Source of the DNA: an uncultured bacterium
GTDB lineage: Bacteria > Actinomycetota > Coriobacteriia > Coriobacteriales > Coriobacteriaceae
Reading direction: 5' to 3'
NCBI GenBank assembly: GCA_905215815.1
Contig: CAJMRN010000012.1
Span: forward strand, 1 to 32,606
Length of the DNA stretch: 32,606 nt
The notes below the pieces were generated by a model that worked only from the letters and a program-made list of their open reading frames with translations, ran no database searches and was not told the DNA's origin. The position numbers and the translations under genes are program-made. Shown piece after piece: positions 1 through 6,472 of this stretch (position 1 is its first letter; the number at the start of each line of letters is the position of its first letter).

Positions 1-55
1 GATTTCAACTGAGTTGACATATATAGTGTTCGCAGTAAGTAGCTTCTGCTCCACC
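1..55. repeat. Left copy of 55-bp terminal direct repeat (attL/attP candidate)
   Basis: The first 55 bases are identical to 32552-32606. The copy lies 25 bp from the 3' end of the serine integrase gene, a normal place for a phage attachment site. A 7-bp inverted pair, TTCAACT at 4-10 and AGTTGAA at 58-64, gives partial dyad symmetry centred near base 34, as expected of a serine-integrase site. The exact 55-bp length also equals a common assembler k-mer, so the repeat may simply be the overlap of a circular contig. Confidence 0.6.
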
Positions 56-70
56 CGAGTTGAATTAGAT

Positions 71-101
71 GAACCCTGGTTTATCTGGGGTTCGTCTTTT
101 T
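71..101 (+). terminator. Rho-independent terminator, antisense to integrase 3' end
   Basis: GAACCC at 71-76 pairs with GGGTTC at 88-93; further wobble pairs lead to a TTTAT-type loop, and a run of six T follows on the plus strand. It overlaps the last codons and stop of the minus-strand integrase, so it would stop rightward transcripts entering from the attachment site rather than end the integrase message. Confidence 0.6.
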
Positions 102-1502
102 TGTCGGCATAAAGTCATCGTCCCAATTGTCAAAGCTGAAATAGATCTGAACCTCATCGCCGTCAATCTGGATGAATCGAATGAACGTGTCGATGATGTC
201 ATACGGATCAGAATTTGCGTTCAGGGTATCGAGCCAGTCAATGTAATCGTCAATCGTTAGCGCTTCGGCGCTCTCGGCTTCGAGCGCGGTTGCAAGCTCG
301 TCCTTGAGTTCGCCTTGACGGGCTTTCAGCTCGTCCACCCTCTCCTTACCGCCGGGAGGGGCAAAGCCGTCCTCTATGGCTTGCCAGATGCGCTCAAACG
401 ACGCATCAATGCGCTTAATCTCTGCCTTGATTCGCTCACTGTCTTTTGGCTCATCGTATTCGGCGGTCTCGGCGATCATCATTTCGAGCGTCGTGATAAT
501 GCGCTCGCGCACCTTTGGGTCTTTGATTGATTCCAGGATGGTATCCGTGACGGCATCCTCGATAACGTCGCGCCTAAAGGTTCTGCGGCATTTCGGACAG
601 CGGTAGTAGTGGTAGACCTTGCCACTCTTGCCGGTTCCAGAGGTTCCGACATACCAACGGCCGCATTCACAGCAAAACATCTTTCCGCTCAGCGCGTACA
701 CGCGCTCGCCGTCTTCCACACGGTGCTTGTGGCCTCTGCCGTTGAGGACGTTGTTAATCTCTTCCTGTTCGCTGCGAGACCATATAGCGGGCATCCCGTT
801 AGGTATGCGCACACCGGCGTAGTTGTACGTGCCGCAGTTCTGCTCGCGCATGAGCAGCTTCTTGATGGATCCGTGCGAGAAGGGCCTTCCCCTCCTGGAG
901 CGCTCGGTCTTTACGGCTCGCTGGATGTCGGCAACTGTCGAGCCGCTAAGCAGCATGTTCTTCATCTTGTGCATGACGGCGGCTTCGCGCTCGTTGATGA
1001 CAAAGTGATCGTCTACGACATTCCATCCGTACAGGCGTTGACCGCTCGCCATGCCGCGTTGGGCGTTCTTCTGGATGCCGTCACGTATGCGTTCGCTATC
1101 AACGCCGCTCTCGTACTCCGCAAGCACCTCGAGCATACCGAGGTGCAGGACGCGCGTAGAACCCTCGCCGAGCGTTTCGCCGGCGTATAAGATCTCAACG
1201 CCGGCCTTGTGCAGCATAATGCGCGCAAGTGCCATTTCATCGCGGTTGCGCATGATTCGCGTGACCTTGTAAATCACCACATAATCAAATAGCCCTTTTT
1301 GGGCGTCTTTTAGCATTTGCTGAAACTCGGTGCGGTCTGAGTTCCTGCCAGTTTTGGCGTAGTCACTATATATGCGCACGACGGCAAGGCCGCTCTCTAC
1401 GCAAAACTCTCGGGACTTGTCGACCTGAATCTCAATGCTCTCGTCTCGCTGATTGTGCGAGCTAAAGCGTGCGTAGATAGCCGCACGACTACCTTTGGTC
1501 AT
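81..1502 (-). CDS. int: Large serine recombinase (phage integrase)
   Basis: This 473-aa site-specific recombinase should integrate and excise phage DNA through a 5'-phosphoserine intermediate. The N-terminal resolvase domain starts with the YARFS motif (catalytic Ser about residue 14) and continues to about 150. A recombinase domain follows, then a zinc ribbon with CxxC at 277-280 and CxxC at 302-305, and a charged coiled coil around 340-410. Length and domain order match large serine integrases. The start has an AAGGTG ribosome site about 8 bases upstream. The gene is the leftmost in the window, divergent from the early operon and next to the 55-bp terminal repeat, which makes it the best candidate for the enzyme using that site. 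No recombination directionality factor was recognised. A tyrosine integrase is also present at 6909-8105. Confidence 0.95.
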   Translation of the reverse strand: MTKGSRAAIYARFSSHNQRDESIEIQVDKSREFCVESGLAVVRIYSDYAKTGRNSDRTEFQQMLKDAQKGLFDYVVIYKVTRIMRNRDEMALARIMLHKAGVEILYAGETLGEGSTRVLHLGMLEVLAEYESGVDSERIRDGIQKNAQRGMASGQRLYGWNVVDDHFVINEREAAVMHKMKNMLLSGSTVADIQRAVKTERSRRGRPFSHGSIKKLLMREQNCGTYNYAGVRIPNGMPAIWSRSEQEEINNVLNGRGHKHRVEDGERVYALSGKMFCCECGRWYVGTSGTGKSGKVYHYYRCPKCRRTFRRDVIEDAVTDTILESIKDPKVRERIITTLEMMIAETAEYDEPKDSERIKAEIKRIDASFERIWQAIEDGFAPPGGKERVDELKARQGELKDELATALEAESAEALTIDDYIDWLDTLNANSDPYDIIDTFIRFIQIDGDEVQIYFSFDNWDDDFMPTKKTNPR

Positions 1503-1530
1503 GGTATTATCACCTTGCCTTTTGTTAGGT

Positions 1531-1574
1531 GCCCTGTGCTGCTTTGGACGGTCGCGCAGGGCTTTTTTCTTTTT
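1531..1574 (+). terminator. Rho-independent terminator between repressor and integrase, plus orientation
   Basis: GCCCTGTGC at 1531-1539 pairs with GCGCAGGGC at 1554-1562 (one G-T wobble) and is followed at once by two runs of six T on the plus strand. Both flanking genes are on the minus strand, so the T tract faces the wrong way to terminate them. It would protect the repressor gene from antisense transcription. Confidence 0.6.
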
Positions 1575-1900
1575 TATTCCTTCTTTGACTCACTTGCCGC
1601 CGCTTTTGCGGTCATCGCTATGTTCTTCTGCCATTGCGGTGAACTGTCGCGGTAGTTGTCTACGATCTGACGTTCATCATCTGATAGTGACTCTTCATTT
1701 CGGTCGCCTTCGTCCCAACTAAGAACGTCATTTGGCGAACATCCAAGAGCTAACGCACAATTCCATACCTGTTCTGCGTTCGGGAACGATTCACCGCGCT
1801 CCCATGAGCCTACGGTGCGCATGGTAACGCCAACCGCTTCGGCAAATTCAGCTTGAGAAAGATGAAGCTTCTTTCTCATTTCCTTAATGGCAAGCTCCAT
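1574..1900 (-). CDS. CI-like repressor, XRE-family helix-turn-helix
   Basis: The 108-aa protein has an N-terminal XRE/Cro-CI DNA-binding domain (about residues 4-60; LSQAEFAEAVGV followed by MRTVGSWERGE). A short acidic and then charged tail replaces a peptidase domain, so it is not a LexA-type self-cleaving repressor. The start at 1900 is chosen because GGAGGTG lies four bases upstream; a longer frame to 2014 would run through the promoter region as a Lys/Arg-rich tail. It is divergent from the Cro-like gene at 2140 and lies across an operator-rich gap, which fits the lysogeny repressor. How it is inactivated cannot be seen. Confidence 0.85.
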   Translation of the reverse strand: MELAIKEMRKKLHLSQAEFAEAVGVTMRTVGSWERGESFPNAEQVWNCALALGCSPNDVLSWDEGDRNEESLSDDERQIVDNYRDSSPQWQKNIAMTAKAAASESKKE

Positions 1901-1934
1901 TTTGCACCTCCAATTAGGTAGCTTTCTGCCGTGT

Positions 1935-1964
1935 ATTCTAATCCGCTTAACGGCTATAGGCAAA
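1935..1964 (-). promoter_or_regulatory. Possible repressor promoter (leftward)
   Basis: On the minus strand TTTGCC (1964-1959) and TAGAAT (1940-1935) are separated by 18 bases, a weak but acceptable sigma-70-like pair ahead of the repressor start at 1900. Other AT-rich hexamers nearby could serve instead. Confidence 0.35.
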
Positions 1965-1982
1965 TATTTTCTTATTTTCCTC

Positions 1983-2010
1983 TTGCAATAGGAAGGAACT
2001 CGCTTATACT
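1983..2010 (+). promoter_or_regulatory. Likely rightward early promoter
   Basis: TTGCAA (1983-1988) and TATACT (2005-2010) are 16 bases apart on the plus strand, pointing into the early operon that starts with the Cro-like gene at 2140. The AGGAAGGAA motifs and palindromes nearby and downstream are candidate operators. The assignment rests on hexamer similarity only. Confidence 0.5.
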
Positions 2011-2048
2011 GCAATGCGAGTCAGGAAGGAATCTTCCTACTTGGCAAA

Positions 2049-2074
2049 TATTCCTAGGGTAAACCCAAGGAATA
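2049..2074. promoter_or_regulatory. 26-bp near-perfect palindrome, candidate repressor operator
   Basis: The arms are TATTCCTAGGGTA and AACCCAAGGAATA. Eleven of the outer twelve base pairs are complementary, with a single A-A mismatch at the eighth pair. It sits between the two divergent regulators, just downstream of the probable rightward promoter, where a CI or Cro dimer operator is expected. Confidence 0.6.
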
Positions 2075-2080
2075 TACGGG

Positions 2081-2107
2081 TTGGCTACTTGACAAGCAAG
2101 TAGCCAA
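2081..2107. promoter_or_regulatory. 11-bp perfect inverted repeat in the genetic switch
   Basis: TTGGCTACTTG (2081-2091) and CAAGTAGCCAA (2097-2107) are exact reverse complements around a 5-base spacer. A TTGACA hexamer overlaps the centre at 2089-2094, so this could be a second operator covering a promoter, though no convincing -10 box follows at the right distance. It could also form an RNA hairpin in the 5' leader of the early message. Confidence 0.55.
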
Positions 2108-2139
2108 ATACTGGCTCAATGCAGAAAGGAGGAAACGTA

Positions 2140-2361
2140 ATGGGTTTCAACAAGGAGGTGTTTGCGGCGAACTTGCGAGCAGCTCGCGCGAAGCTCGATA
2201 TCTCGCAGGATGAGTTCGCAAAGCGCGTCGGTATCTCCAAAGATTCCGTCGTGAAGTACGAGAGCGGTGAGGGCTACATCCCAGGCGCAGACAAGATCAT
2301 GTCCATCTGCCGAGTTGCGCACATCAGCCCCAATGAGCTTATGGGTTGGCAGGAGAAGTAA
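2140..2361 (+). CDS. Cro-like regulator, XRE-family helix-turn-helix
   Basis: The 73-aa protein is almost entirely one XRE HTH domain (ISQDEFAKRVGISKDSV around residues 21-37). It is the first rightward gene after the switch region, so by position it should act like Cro, repressing the repressor promoter or tuning early expression. An in-frame ATG exists at 2119, but a strong AAAGGAGG lies between the two ATGs, so 2140 is the true start. The sequence overlapping the stop provides AGGAGAAG for the next gene. Confidence 0.85.
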   Translation: MGFNKEVFAANLRAARAKLDISQDEFAKRVGISKDSVVKYESGEGYIPGADKIMSICRVAHISPNELMGWQEK

Positions 2362-2363
2362 CG

Positions 2364-2507
2364 ATGAAAGACCTTGTTAATGGAATTGTATGCGCTGCAG
2401 GTGTCTTGATTGCCTTGTCATATGCAATCGAATCGGGGGTTAAGTATGGCATCAAGTCGGCTCTGAAGGATGTCGAGATAAAGTTCACCATCCTCGAACA
2501 TAAATAG
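2364..2507 (+). CDS. Small membrane protein (47 aa), unknown
   Basis: A short reading frame starts three bases after the Cro-like gene. Its ATG is preceded by AGGAGAAG inside that gene. The product has one probable membrane helix at about residues 6-22 (GIVCAAGVLIALSYAIESG), then a Lys-rich tail. Function is unknown. Tight coupling to both neighbours and good ribosome sites on each side support translation. Confidence 0.6.
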   Translation: MKDLVNGIVCAAGVLIALSYAIESGVKYGIKSALKDVEIKFTILEHK

Positions 2508-2523
2508 AAAGGAGGGGTTTCAG

Positions 2524-2922
2524 ATGCATGAAACCAAGACGGAAACCGTTGGTTTGCGTGGCGGTTCTGGACGCTCGCGAGCGCCGAAGCGCATCGAGCG
2601 CGTTCCAGCGGCGGTTCCACATAAGAACCACCGAAGCTATGCAAGCCTGCAAAAAGAAGAAGCCCGCGCACGTCGGCAAACGTACACGGGCAAGCGTCAA
2701 AACCGCGGCGGTCATGACGATCAGATTCTAACAGGAAAACCGTTGGTTATCCGTTGGTTTGTCTACGTTTTTGCAGCTCTGTTCATGTGCGGGATTATCC
2801 CCATGGCAATCGCGGGCGGTCTCATCACCTTCTGCGAGACATACCACTGCGAATGGCTCATCTTCGTGCTTTGCGGTGCGGTCATCTGGCTTATCTTCCG
2901 CATCATCGAGCGTGATATCTAA
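2524..2922 (+). CDS. Membrane protein with basic N-terminus, unknown
   Basis: The 132-aa product has a long, very basic hydrophilic N-terminal half (many Arg/Lys to about residue 72), followed by two predicted membrane helices at about 76-98 and 108-127. AAAGGAGG at 2508-2515 is ideally spaced for the ATG at 2524. An overlapping 67-aa frame at 2528 also exists but ends before the hydrophobic part and has poorer spacing. It is an early accessory gene with no recognised family; an antisense-free, GC-rich third position supports coding. Confidence 0.7.
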   Translation: MHETKTETVGLRGGSGRSRAPKRIERVPAAVPHKNHRSYASLQKEEARARRQTYTGKRQNRGGHDDQILTGKPLVIRWFVYVFAALFMCGIIPMAIAGGLITFCETYHCEWLIFVLCGAVIWLIFRIIERDI

Positions 2923-3314
2923 TGGATCTCGACAACATGGCACAGCCGCTTGAGAGCGTCATTGCCCAGGAGAAGATGGCTGTCTATCCGATGCCGCTTA
3001 GGCTCCAAGACCGCGCCGAGCTTTTCAAGAAATGGTGCGAGCTCAACCCAAAGACGCTCCGCAGCATCGAGTTGACGGCCCTGGCTATCGATAAGCGCGG
3101 TATGCGCGTGTCGACCAAGTACCTCATCGAGAAGCAGCGTTACGAAGGCTCCTACAAGCTCGTCGGCGTTCCGTTCGTTGACGGCAACGGGGAAGAGCAC
3201 GTCTTTGGCATCAACAATACGGATACGCCGCTGTTGAGCCGCTGGCTTCTCGACAAGCATCCCGATCTGAATATCGAGACGCGCAAATCCATCTATGACA
3301 CCAAGGAGAGCTGA
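2922..3314 (+). CDS. Phage early protein, unknown
   Basis: The 130-aa soluble protein has no recognised catalytic motif. Its ATG overlaps the TAA of the preceding gene, so the two are translationally coupled. The C-terminal half is rich in charged and aromatic residues (GSYKLVGVPFVDGNGEE, then FGINNTDTPLLSRWLL) and looks like a small folded domain. Its position between the Cro-like gene and the replication gene suggests an early role. No function is proposed. Confidence 0.75.
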   Translation: MDLDNMAQPLESVIAQEKMAVYPMPLRLQDRAELFKKWCELNPKTLRSIELTALAIDKRGMRVSTKYLIEKQRYEGSYKLVGVPFVDGNGEEHVFGINNTDTPLLSRWLLDKHPDLNIETRKSIYDTKES

Positions 3315-3315
3315 C

Positions 3316-3576
3316 ATGACAACGACGTTGCAGGTGGTCGAGCATTTCGAGGACATCACCCGATATGCCACCAAGAACAAAGGAAAGATAGAGCTGAAAA
3401 ACGCGGAGACCGACGAGGTTATCGAGCTTGATGAGCGTCTCGCCTCAGCCGTTATGTGCGCGACCCTGGCCTATGCCGCGACCATCATCGCCGGCACCTG
3501 CAAGATCTGCGATGCCGGCGAGGGCCACATGTCAATCATCTTGCTCGCCGCCGATATCTATGCCCGCGACCTCTAG
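3316..3576 (+). CDS. Small early protein, unknown
   Basis: The product is 86 aa. The start at 3316 has AAGGAGAG upstream inside the previous gene's 3' end, so it is preferred to a start at 3295. The acidic N-terminal part is followed by a largely hydrophobic Ala-rich stretch containing three Cys residues (about 45-70). Function is unknown; it belongs to the compact early operon. Confidence 0.65.
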   Translation: MTTTLQVVEHFEDITRYATKNKGKIELKNAETDEVIELDERLASAVMCATLAYAATIIAGTCKICDAGEGHMSIILLAADIYARDL

Positions 3577-3802
3577 CCAGCCGAGCCTGTTCGACGATCC
3601 GCCCATGCCGGAGCCGTGTCGATGCGATTACGAATGCGGCGTACTCGACGAGGACGGCGCAAAGCCCAAGAGCAAATGCACGTTTCGCGGGTCTGTCGTT
3701 TGGACTAACTGCCGCGAGTGCGGCCACTGCCTGTGGGACGGCTGGTGGCAGCGCGCCACGTGCGATGGCCTGTCTATCGATGATGGAGGTGAAGAGGAAT
3801 GA
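3560..3802 (+). CDS. Cys-rich, probable zinc-binding small protein
   Basis: The 80-aa protein contains CRCDYECG, a later single Cys, and CRECGHC near residues 54-60: enough Cys/His pairs for one or two zinc knuckles. The start is uncertain: ATG 3560 overlaps the previous gene by 17 bases, and ATG 3605 is an alternative that keeps all Cys residues. Its end overlaps the next gene by four bases, indicating coupling. Function is unknown. Confidence 0.6.
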   Translation: MPATSSQPSLFDDPPMPEPCRCDYECGVLDEDGAKPKSKCTFRGSVVWTNCRECGHCLWDGWWQRATCDGLSIDDGGEEE

Positions 3803-4239
3803 TTACCAAGGACGTGCGCGATAAAGCCCAGGAGCCGATGGCATGGTTCCAACACGACTCAAACTCAGCGCAAGACCAGAAGTGCCAAAGGCTGCTGTTC
3901 CGCTACGGCAACGCGGGTTACGGTGCGTTCTGGCGCATCTGCGAGATTCTGGCGAACACCACGACGCACTCATTGCCGGTCGAGACCGACGAGGACTGGC
4001 TGATACTCGCGGAGCAGATCGGGATGCGCAAGGCGGGTGCCTTCGACGATATGTCGAGCGTCGAGGACTGTCGCGATTTCATCAGCTGTCTGCTGGAGAT
4101 CGGCTTGCTAAACCGGGACGGAAAAGGCCGCATCGAGAGTGCGCGAATGCAAAAAAACGCTCTTTATTTCGGCATGCAAAGGGCAAACGGAGCCAAGGGC
4201 GGCAGGCCGAAGAAGAACAAAACAGAGCCAACGGAATAG
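3799..4239 (+). CDS. DUF4373 (Lin1244/Lin1753-like) replication protein
   Basis: The 146-aa protein begins with a domain typical of phage replication-initiation genes: WFQHDSNSAQDQKC at about 16-29, then the YGNAGYGAFWRICEIL signature at about 36-51. Known family members lie next to replication origins and often carry a longer C-terminal DNA-binding part. Here the protein ends in a basic Lys-rich tail (GAKGGRPKKNKTEPTE). A GGAGG-rich stretch precedes the ATG. The iteron-bearing, AT-rich gap immediately downstream fits a role as origin-binding protein, which is inference. Confidence 0.75.
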   Translation: MITKDVRDKAQEPMAWFQHDSNSAQDQKCQRLLFRYGNAGYGAFWRICEILANTTTHSLPVETDEDWLILAEQIGMRKAGAFDDMSSVEDCRDFISCLLEIGLLNRDGKGRIESARMQKNALYFGMQRANGAKGGRPKKNKTEPTE

Positions 4240-4339
4240 CAGGTCAAAGGCGGTGAACTGGACAATGGAGCATGAAAGCGTCGCTAAACCATCGGTTTTA
4301 GATTGGCTAAACCCTAACAATACAGTACATAACAATACA

Positions 4340-4391
4340 GGGCGGGTTTTTGGGTTTGGGTCTAAAGACCCAAACCCAAAGCCAAAAACCC
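4340..4391. repeat. Long GGGTTT/AAACCC inverted repeat in the origin region
   Basis: The outer arms GCGGGTTTTTGG and CCAAAAACCCGC pair exactly over 12 bp. Inner arms GGGTTTGGGTC and GACCCAAACCC pair around a TAAA loop; a six-base insertion in the right arm makes the alignment slightly offset. A stable hairpin of this kind beside a replication gene could be a nicking or priming site. It lacks a T tract, so it is not a simple terminator. Confidence 0.65.
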
Positions 4392-4504
4392 GCAACTTGC
4401 TTGTGGCGTTATGTAACAAGGAAGTCTTACTTTCTTTGCTTCTTTCTTTATCGCCCTTTAATTTCGCGCCTGATTTTCGAGTTTTCGCGCTTATAAAACT
4501 TGAG

Positions 4505-4554
4505 TTCTCAACAGCTTTTCAACAGGTTTTCAACAATCGTAATAGTTTTCAACA
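4505..4554 (+). repeat. Iterons TTTTCAACA, four copies
   Basis: The copies are TTCTCAACA at 4505-4513 and TTTTCAACA at 4516-4524, 4527-4535 and 4546-4554. The first three are spaced exactly 11 bp, one helical turn, so bound proteins would lie on one DNA face. The motif differs from the DnaA box TTATCCACA at two of nine positions, so either host DnaA or the phage initiator could be the ligand. Confidence 0.7.
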
Positions 4555-4565
4555 ATTGGACGGTG

Positions 4566-4775
4566 ATGCAAATGCCGTTTGGTAGCTACATCAACAAGAT
4601 CAGGGTCAAACGATGCTCTTATTGCGGTATCGACCGACCGAGGGATTGGTTCATCAAAGAGCGCAGCGCTTGCTGGAAGTGCAGGGCAGTCAAGAGGGAT
4701 GTTAAGGAGGGGATGTGCTATGACCTCATCGACGAAGGAACCATTCAAAAAGCTAAGCATATTCGACTTGGCTAG
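4566..4775 (+). CDS. Small zinc-finger-like protein
   Basis: The 69-aa product has CSYCG near residue 17 and CWKC near 37, a two-knuckle arrangement that usually binds one zinc ion, in a basic context (KRDVK). Translation may begin at ATG 4566 or ATG 4572; GGACGGTG just upstream is a modest ribosome site. Its 3' half overlaps the next gene by 56 bases in another frame. It follows the putative origin and could bind DNA; function is unproven. Confidence 0.6.
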   Translation: MQMPFGSYINKIRVKRCSYCGIDRPRDWFIKERSACWKCRAVKRDVKEGMCYDLIDEGTIQKAKHIRLG

Positions 4776-5199
4776 AGGCTACGAGCAGACCGATAGGAGT
4801 GACCGCAATTACGCGCGTCATCACTTCAACGATTACTTTACGTATCGAGACGTCATGCCGTGCGACATCACAGCTCTTGAGGGCTATATCTCAATCGAGA
4901 TTGCCGCCTTTCGTGCAATTGGCGAGGTGACCATTCCGGAGCTTTCCGTTTCCCATTACCGAAAAACGCGACCGATTATTCATGCAGGTGATGCCGGTGG
5001 TATCAGAGAAGCCTTCCTATTCTGCGATGGGTCGTATTTCAACGGGCGTGAGGCGATTTCATTCAATGAAGACGGGTTTATCGGCTTTTGCGGCTGGGCT
5101 GATTCGATGAACTCTAGGCCGTTTGTCTCTGGCTTCTGTCGATGGGTCGACGAGTGGATGACACCGGCGAAGTCATTGAGGGCGATGCGAAATGATTAG
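4720..5199 (+). CDS. Phage early protein, unknown
   Basis: The 159-aa protein belongs to no family I recognise. The start at 4720 is supported by AAGGAGGGG at about 8 bases' distance; the upstream frame extension from 4579 would read through the zinc-finger gene and is rejected. The protein is rich in aromatic residues, with several Trp/Phe/Tyr in its C-terminal third (GFIGFCGWAD). It overlaps the next gene by eight bases. Confidence 0.7.
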   Translation: MTSSTKEPFKKLSIFDLARGYEQTDRSDRNYARHHFNDYFTYRDVMPCDITALEGYISIEIAAFRAIGEVTIPELSVSHYRKTRPIIHAGDAGGIREAFLFCDGSYFNGREAISFNEDGFIGFCGWADSMNSRPFVSGFCRWVDEWMTPAKSLRAMRND

Positions 5200-5578
5200 C
5201 GTCGATGACCTGCTTGCCGCCGCAAATGATCATCAAGTAAAAGTCTTGCGTCTGCTCCAACCGCAGGGCAAGCCTGACATCATCGAATGCGACGGCAGGC
5301 TGTACGTACCCGACAAAGAGTGCGAGTTCATCCCGGAGGAATTCGAAACCCGTTGGGACGATGAAAACCAGTGCTTGCGGATTGAGAAGCCTTCCGATGA
5401 TTGCGTTTGCTTCACGTGCTCTGAATGCGGTGAAGAGCTGAGGTTCGACTGGGATGGCGCAGGCAGCTGGTTTGAGCCCAAATACCCGTACAAGCCCATC
5501 GAGTTGAAATACTGCCCTGGATGCCGAGCAAGGGTTCTATTCCCGCATCCATGGCTTGATAAGGAGGTAGACAGATGA
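5192..5578 (+). CDS. Zinc-ribbon protein, unknown
   Basis: The 128-aa acidic protein has a C-terminal zinc ribbon: CFTCSECG at about 73-80 and CPGC near 110-113, separated by a beta-like stretch. The N-terminal 70 residues look like a separate small fold. Its ATG overlaps the end of the preceding gene, and its final codons contain AAGGAGG used by the next gene. The early-operon position suggests DNA metabolism or host takeover; nothing more specific is visible. Confidence 0.7.
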   Translation: MISVDDLLAAANDHQVKVLRLLQPQGKPDIIECDGRLYVPDKECEFIPEEFETRWDDENQCLRIEKPSDDCVCFTCSECGEELRFDWDGAGSWFEPKYPYKPIELKYCPGCRARVLFPHPWLDKEVDR

Positions 5579-5985
5579 TCTGCATCGTCGGGACTAGGGG
5601 AAGCGGTAAGACGACTGAGCTTTTAAAGTTCTCCGCTGATTCTGGCATCCCTATTGCCGTTCATGATTCAAACAGGGCAACCAGACTCCGCATGCTCATG
5701 GATGAGCTCGATATCGATGCGCCCGATCCGGTTGTCATCGGTAACGGCGTTTATGGAGGACGTCCATCCTGCTCTTTGGCGATGGAGCGCGGAAAAGACG
5801 GTTTGGCTCCGGTTCTTGTTGATGATCTGGAATCCTTTTTCGGCGCTAAGGGATTACGTGCCGATGTGGTGACCGTCAACGCCGATGCCCTGAATATCGA
5901 TTTCGAACTTGCCGCAAAAGCAAATCCAAGTCTGCTCAATTACCTCCGTTACCGTCGGGAAATTAGGAAAGGTGGTACGAAATGA
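5575..5985 (+). CDS. P-loop NTP-binding protein
   Basis: The 136-aa protein opens with a textbook Walker A, GTRGSGKTT, at about residues 6-14. A hydrophobic strand ending in VLVDDLES (about 79-86) could supply a Walker B acid pair. It is short for a helicase or full AAA+ protein and resembles small phage ATPase-fold proteins. An AAGGAGG lies 8 bases before the ATG. Substrate and partners cannot be read from the sequence. Confidence 0.7.
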   Translation: MICIVGTRGSGKTTELLKFSADSGIPIAVHDSNRATRLRMLMDELDIDAPDPVVIGNGVYGGRPSCSLAMERGKDGLAPVLVDDLESFFGAKGLRADVVTVNADALNIDFELAAKANPSLLNYLRYRREIRKGGTK

Positions 5986-6305
5986 GTGCCTACGTCAAGC
6001 GGGTCGGTGATCTGACTGAGCCTGTTGAGCTCAGCGCTGCGCAGGTTGCTGAGAAGATGGCCCGAACGGTCGATTCTGAGTTCGACCCAGTGATCAAGCC
6101 TTCGCATTATGCGGGACACACCGGCATCGATTGCAAGGCGGCGATGGAGTCGATGCTTGGAACAGAAGCGTACGTGTCCCATATGCAGGCATGCGTGCTT
6201 AAGTACATCTGGCGATGGCGTGACAAGAACGGCATCGAAGACCTCAAGAAGGCACGAGAGTGCATCGACAACATGATCCGTGCGATTGAAGGTGATGGGC
6301 AATGA
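5982..6305 (+). CDS. DUF3310 family protein
   Basis: The 107-aa protein carries the DUF3310 signature: KPSHYAGHTGIDC at about 39-51, then CVLKYIWRWRDKNGIEDLKK at about 71-90. This family is common in phage early regions and has been labelled a nucleotide kinase or SaV-like protein without firm biochemistry. The ATG overlaps the preceding stop (ATGA), and the gene overlaps the next by four bases, so it is in a coupled operon. Confidence 0.85.
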   Translation: MSAYVKRVGDLTEPVELSAAQVAEKMARTVDSEFDPVIKPSHYAGHTGIDCKAAMESMLGTEAYVSHMQACVLKYIWRWRDKNGIEDLKKARECIDNMIRAIEGDGQ

Positions 6306-6472
6306 CCACCGTGAAGCTCAACTTCGAGCTCGAGGATAAAAAGCCCAACGTCAAGACTGCTGATATCGAGGAAGCGGCCAAGCGGTTCACGACCTCGCTG
6401 CTCTTCCTGATTCGCGCGTTCGGCGTGAGCGGCGTGTCGGTGAAGATCGTGGGAGATGACGGCGATGAGTAA
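6302..6472 (+). CDS. Small early protein (56 aa), unknown
   Basis: A 56-codon frame whose ATG overlaps the TGA of the DUF3310 gene and whose end overlaps the next start, a typical coupled phage gene. It is acidic at both ends with a hydrophobic helix in the middle (FTTSLLFLIRAFGVSGVSV). No family is recognised. Phase with its neighbours and strong GC third-position bias support coding. Confidence 0.6.
   Translation: MTTVKLNFELEDKKPNVKTADIEEAAKRFTTSLLFLIRAFGVSGVSVKIVGDDGDE

Larger units (their letters stand above)
4240..4565. other. Probable phage replication origin (iterons, hairpin, AT-rich)
   Basis: This 326-base gap follows the replication gene and stands out as AT-rich. From left to right it has a long hairpin at 4327-4393 made of GGGTTT/AAACCC-type runs, a pyrimidine-rich unwinding-like stretch at about 4424-4500, and four iterons at 4505-4554. 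I see no convincing gene. A frame through it could encode a 107-residue product from ATG 4265, but the repeats and base composition argue against that. Confidence 0.6.

Noticed and set aside
2528..2731. 67-codon basic frame overlapping the 2524-2922 gene
   Set aside because: The ribosome site is better spaced for ATG 2524, whose frame continues into two membrane helices and reaches the next gene's start.
4505..4554. Short phased repeats considered as a CRISPR-like array
   Set aside because: Units are only 9 bases, spaced by 2 or 10 bases, with no spacers of suitable length and no cas genes; iterons explain them.
4139..4585. 148-codon frame across the origin region
   Set aside because: It begins inside the DUF4373 gene and runs through the hairpin, AT-rich tract and iterons; the composition does not look like a protein.
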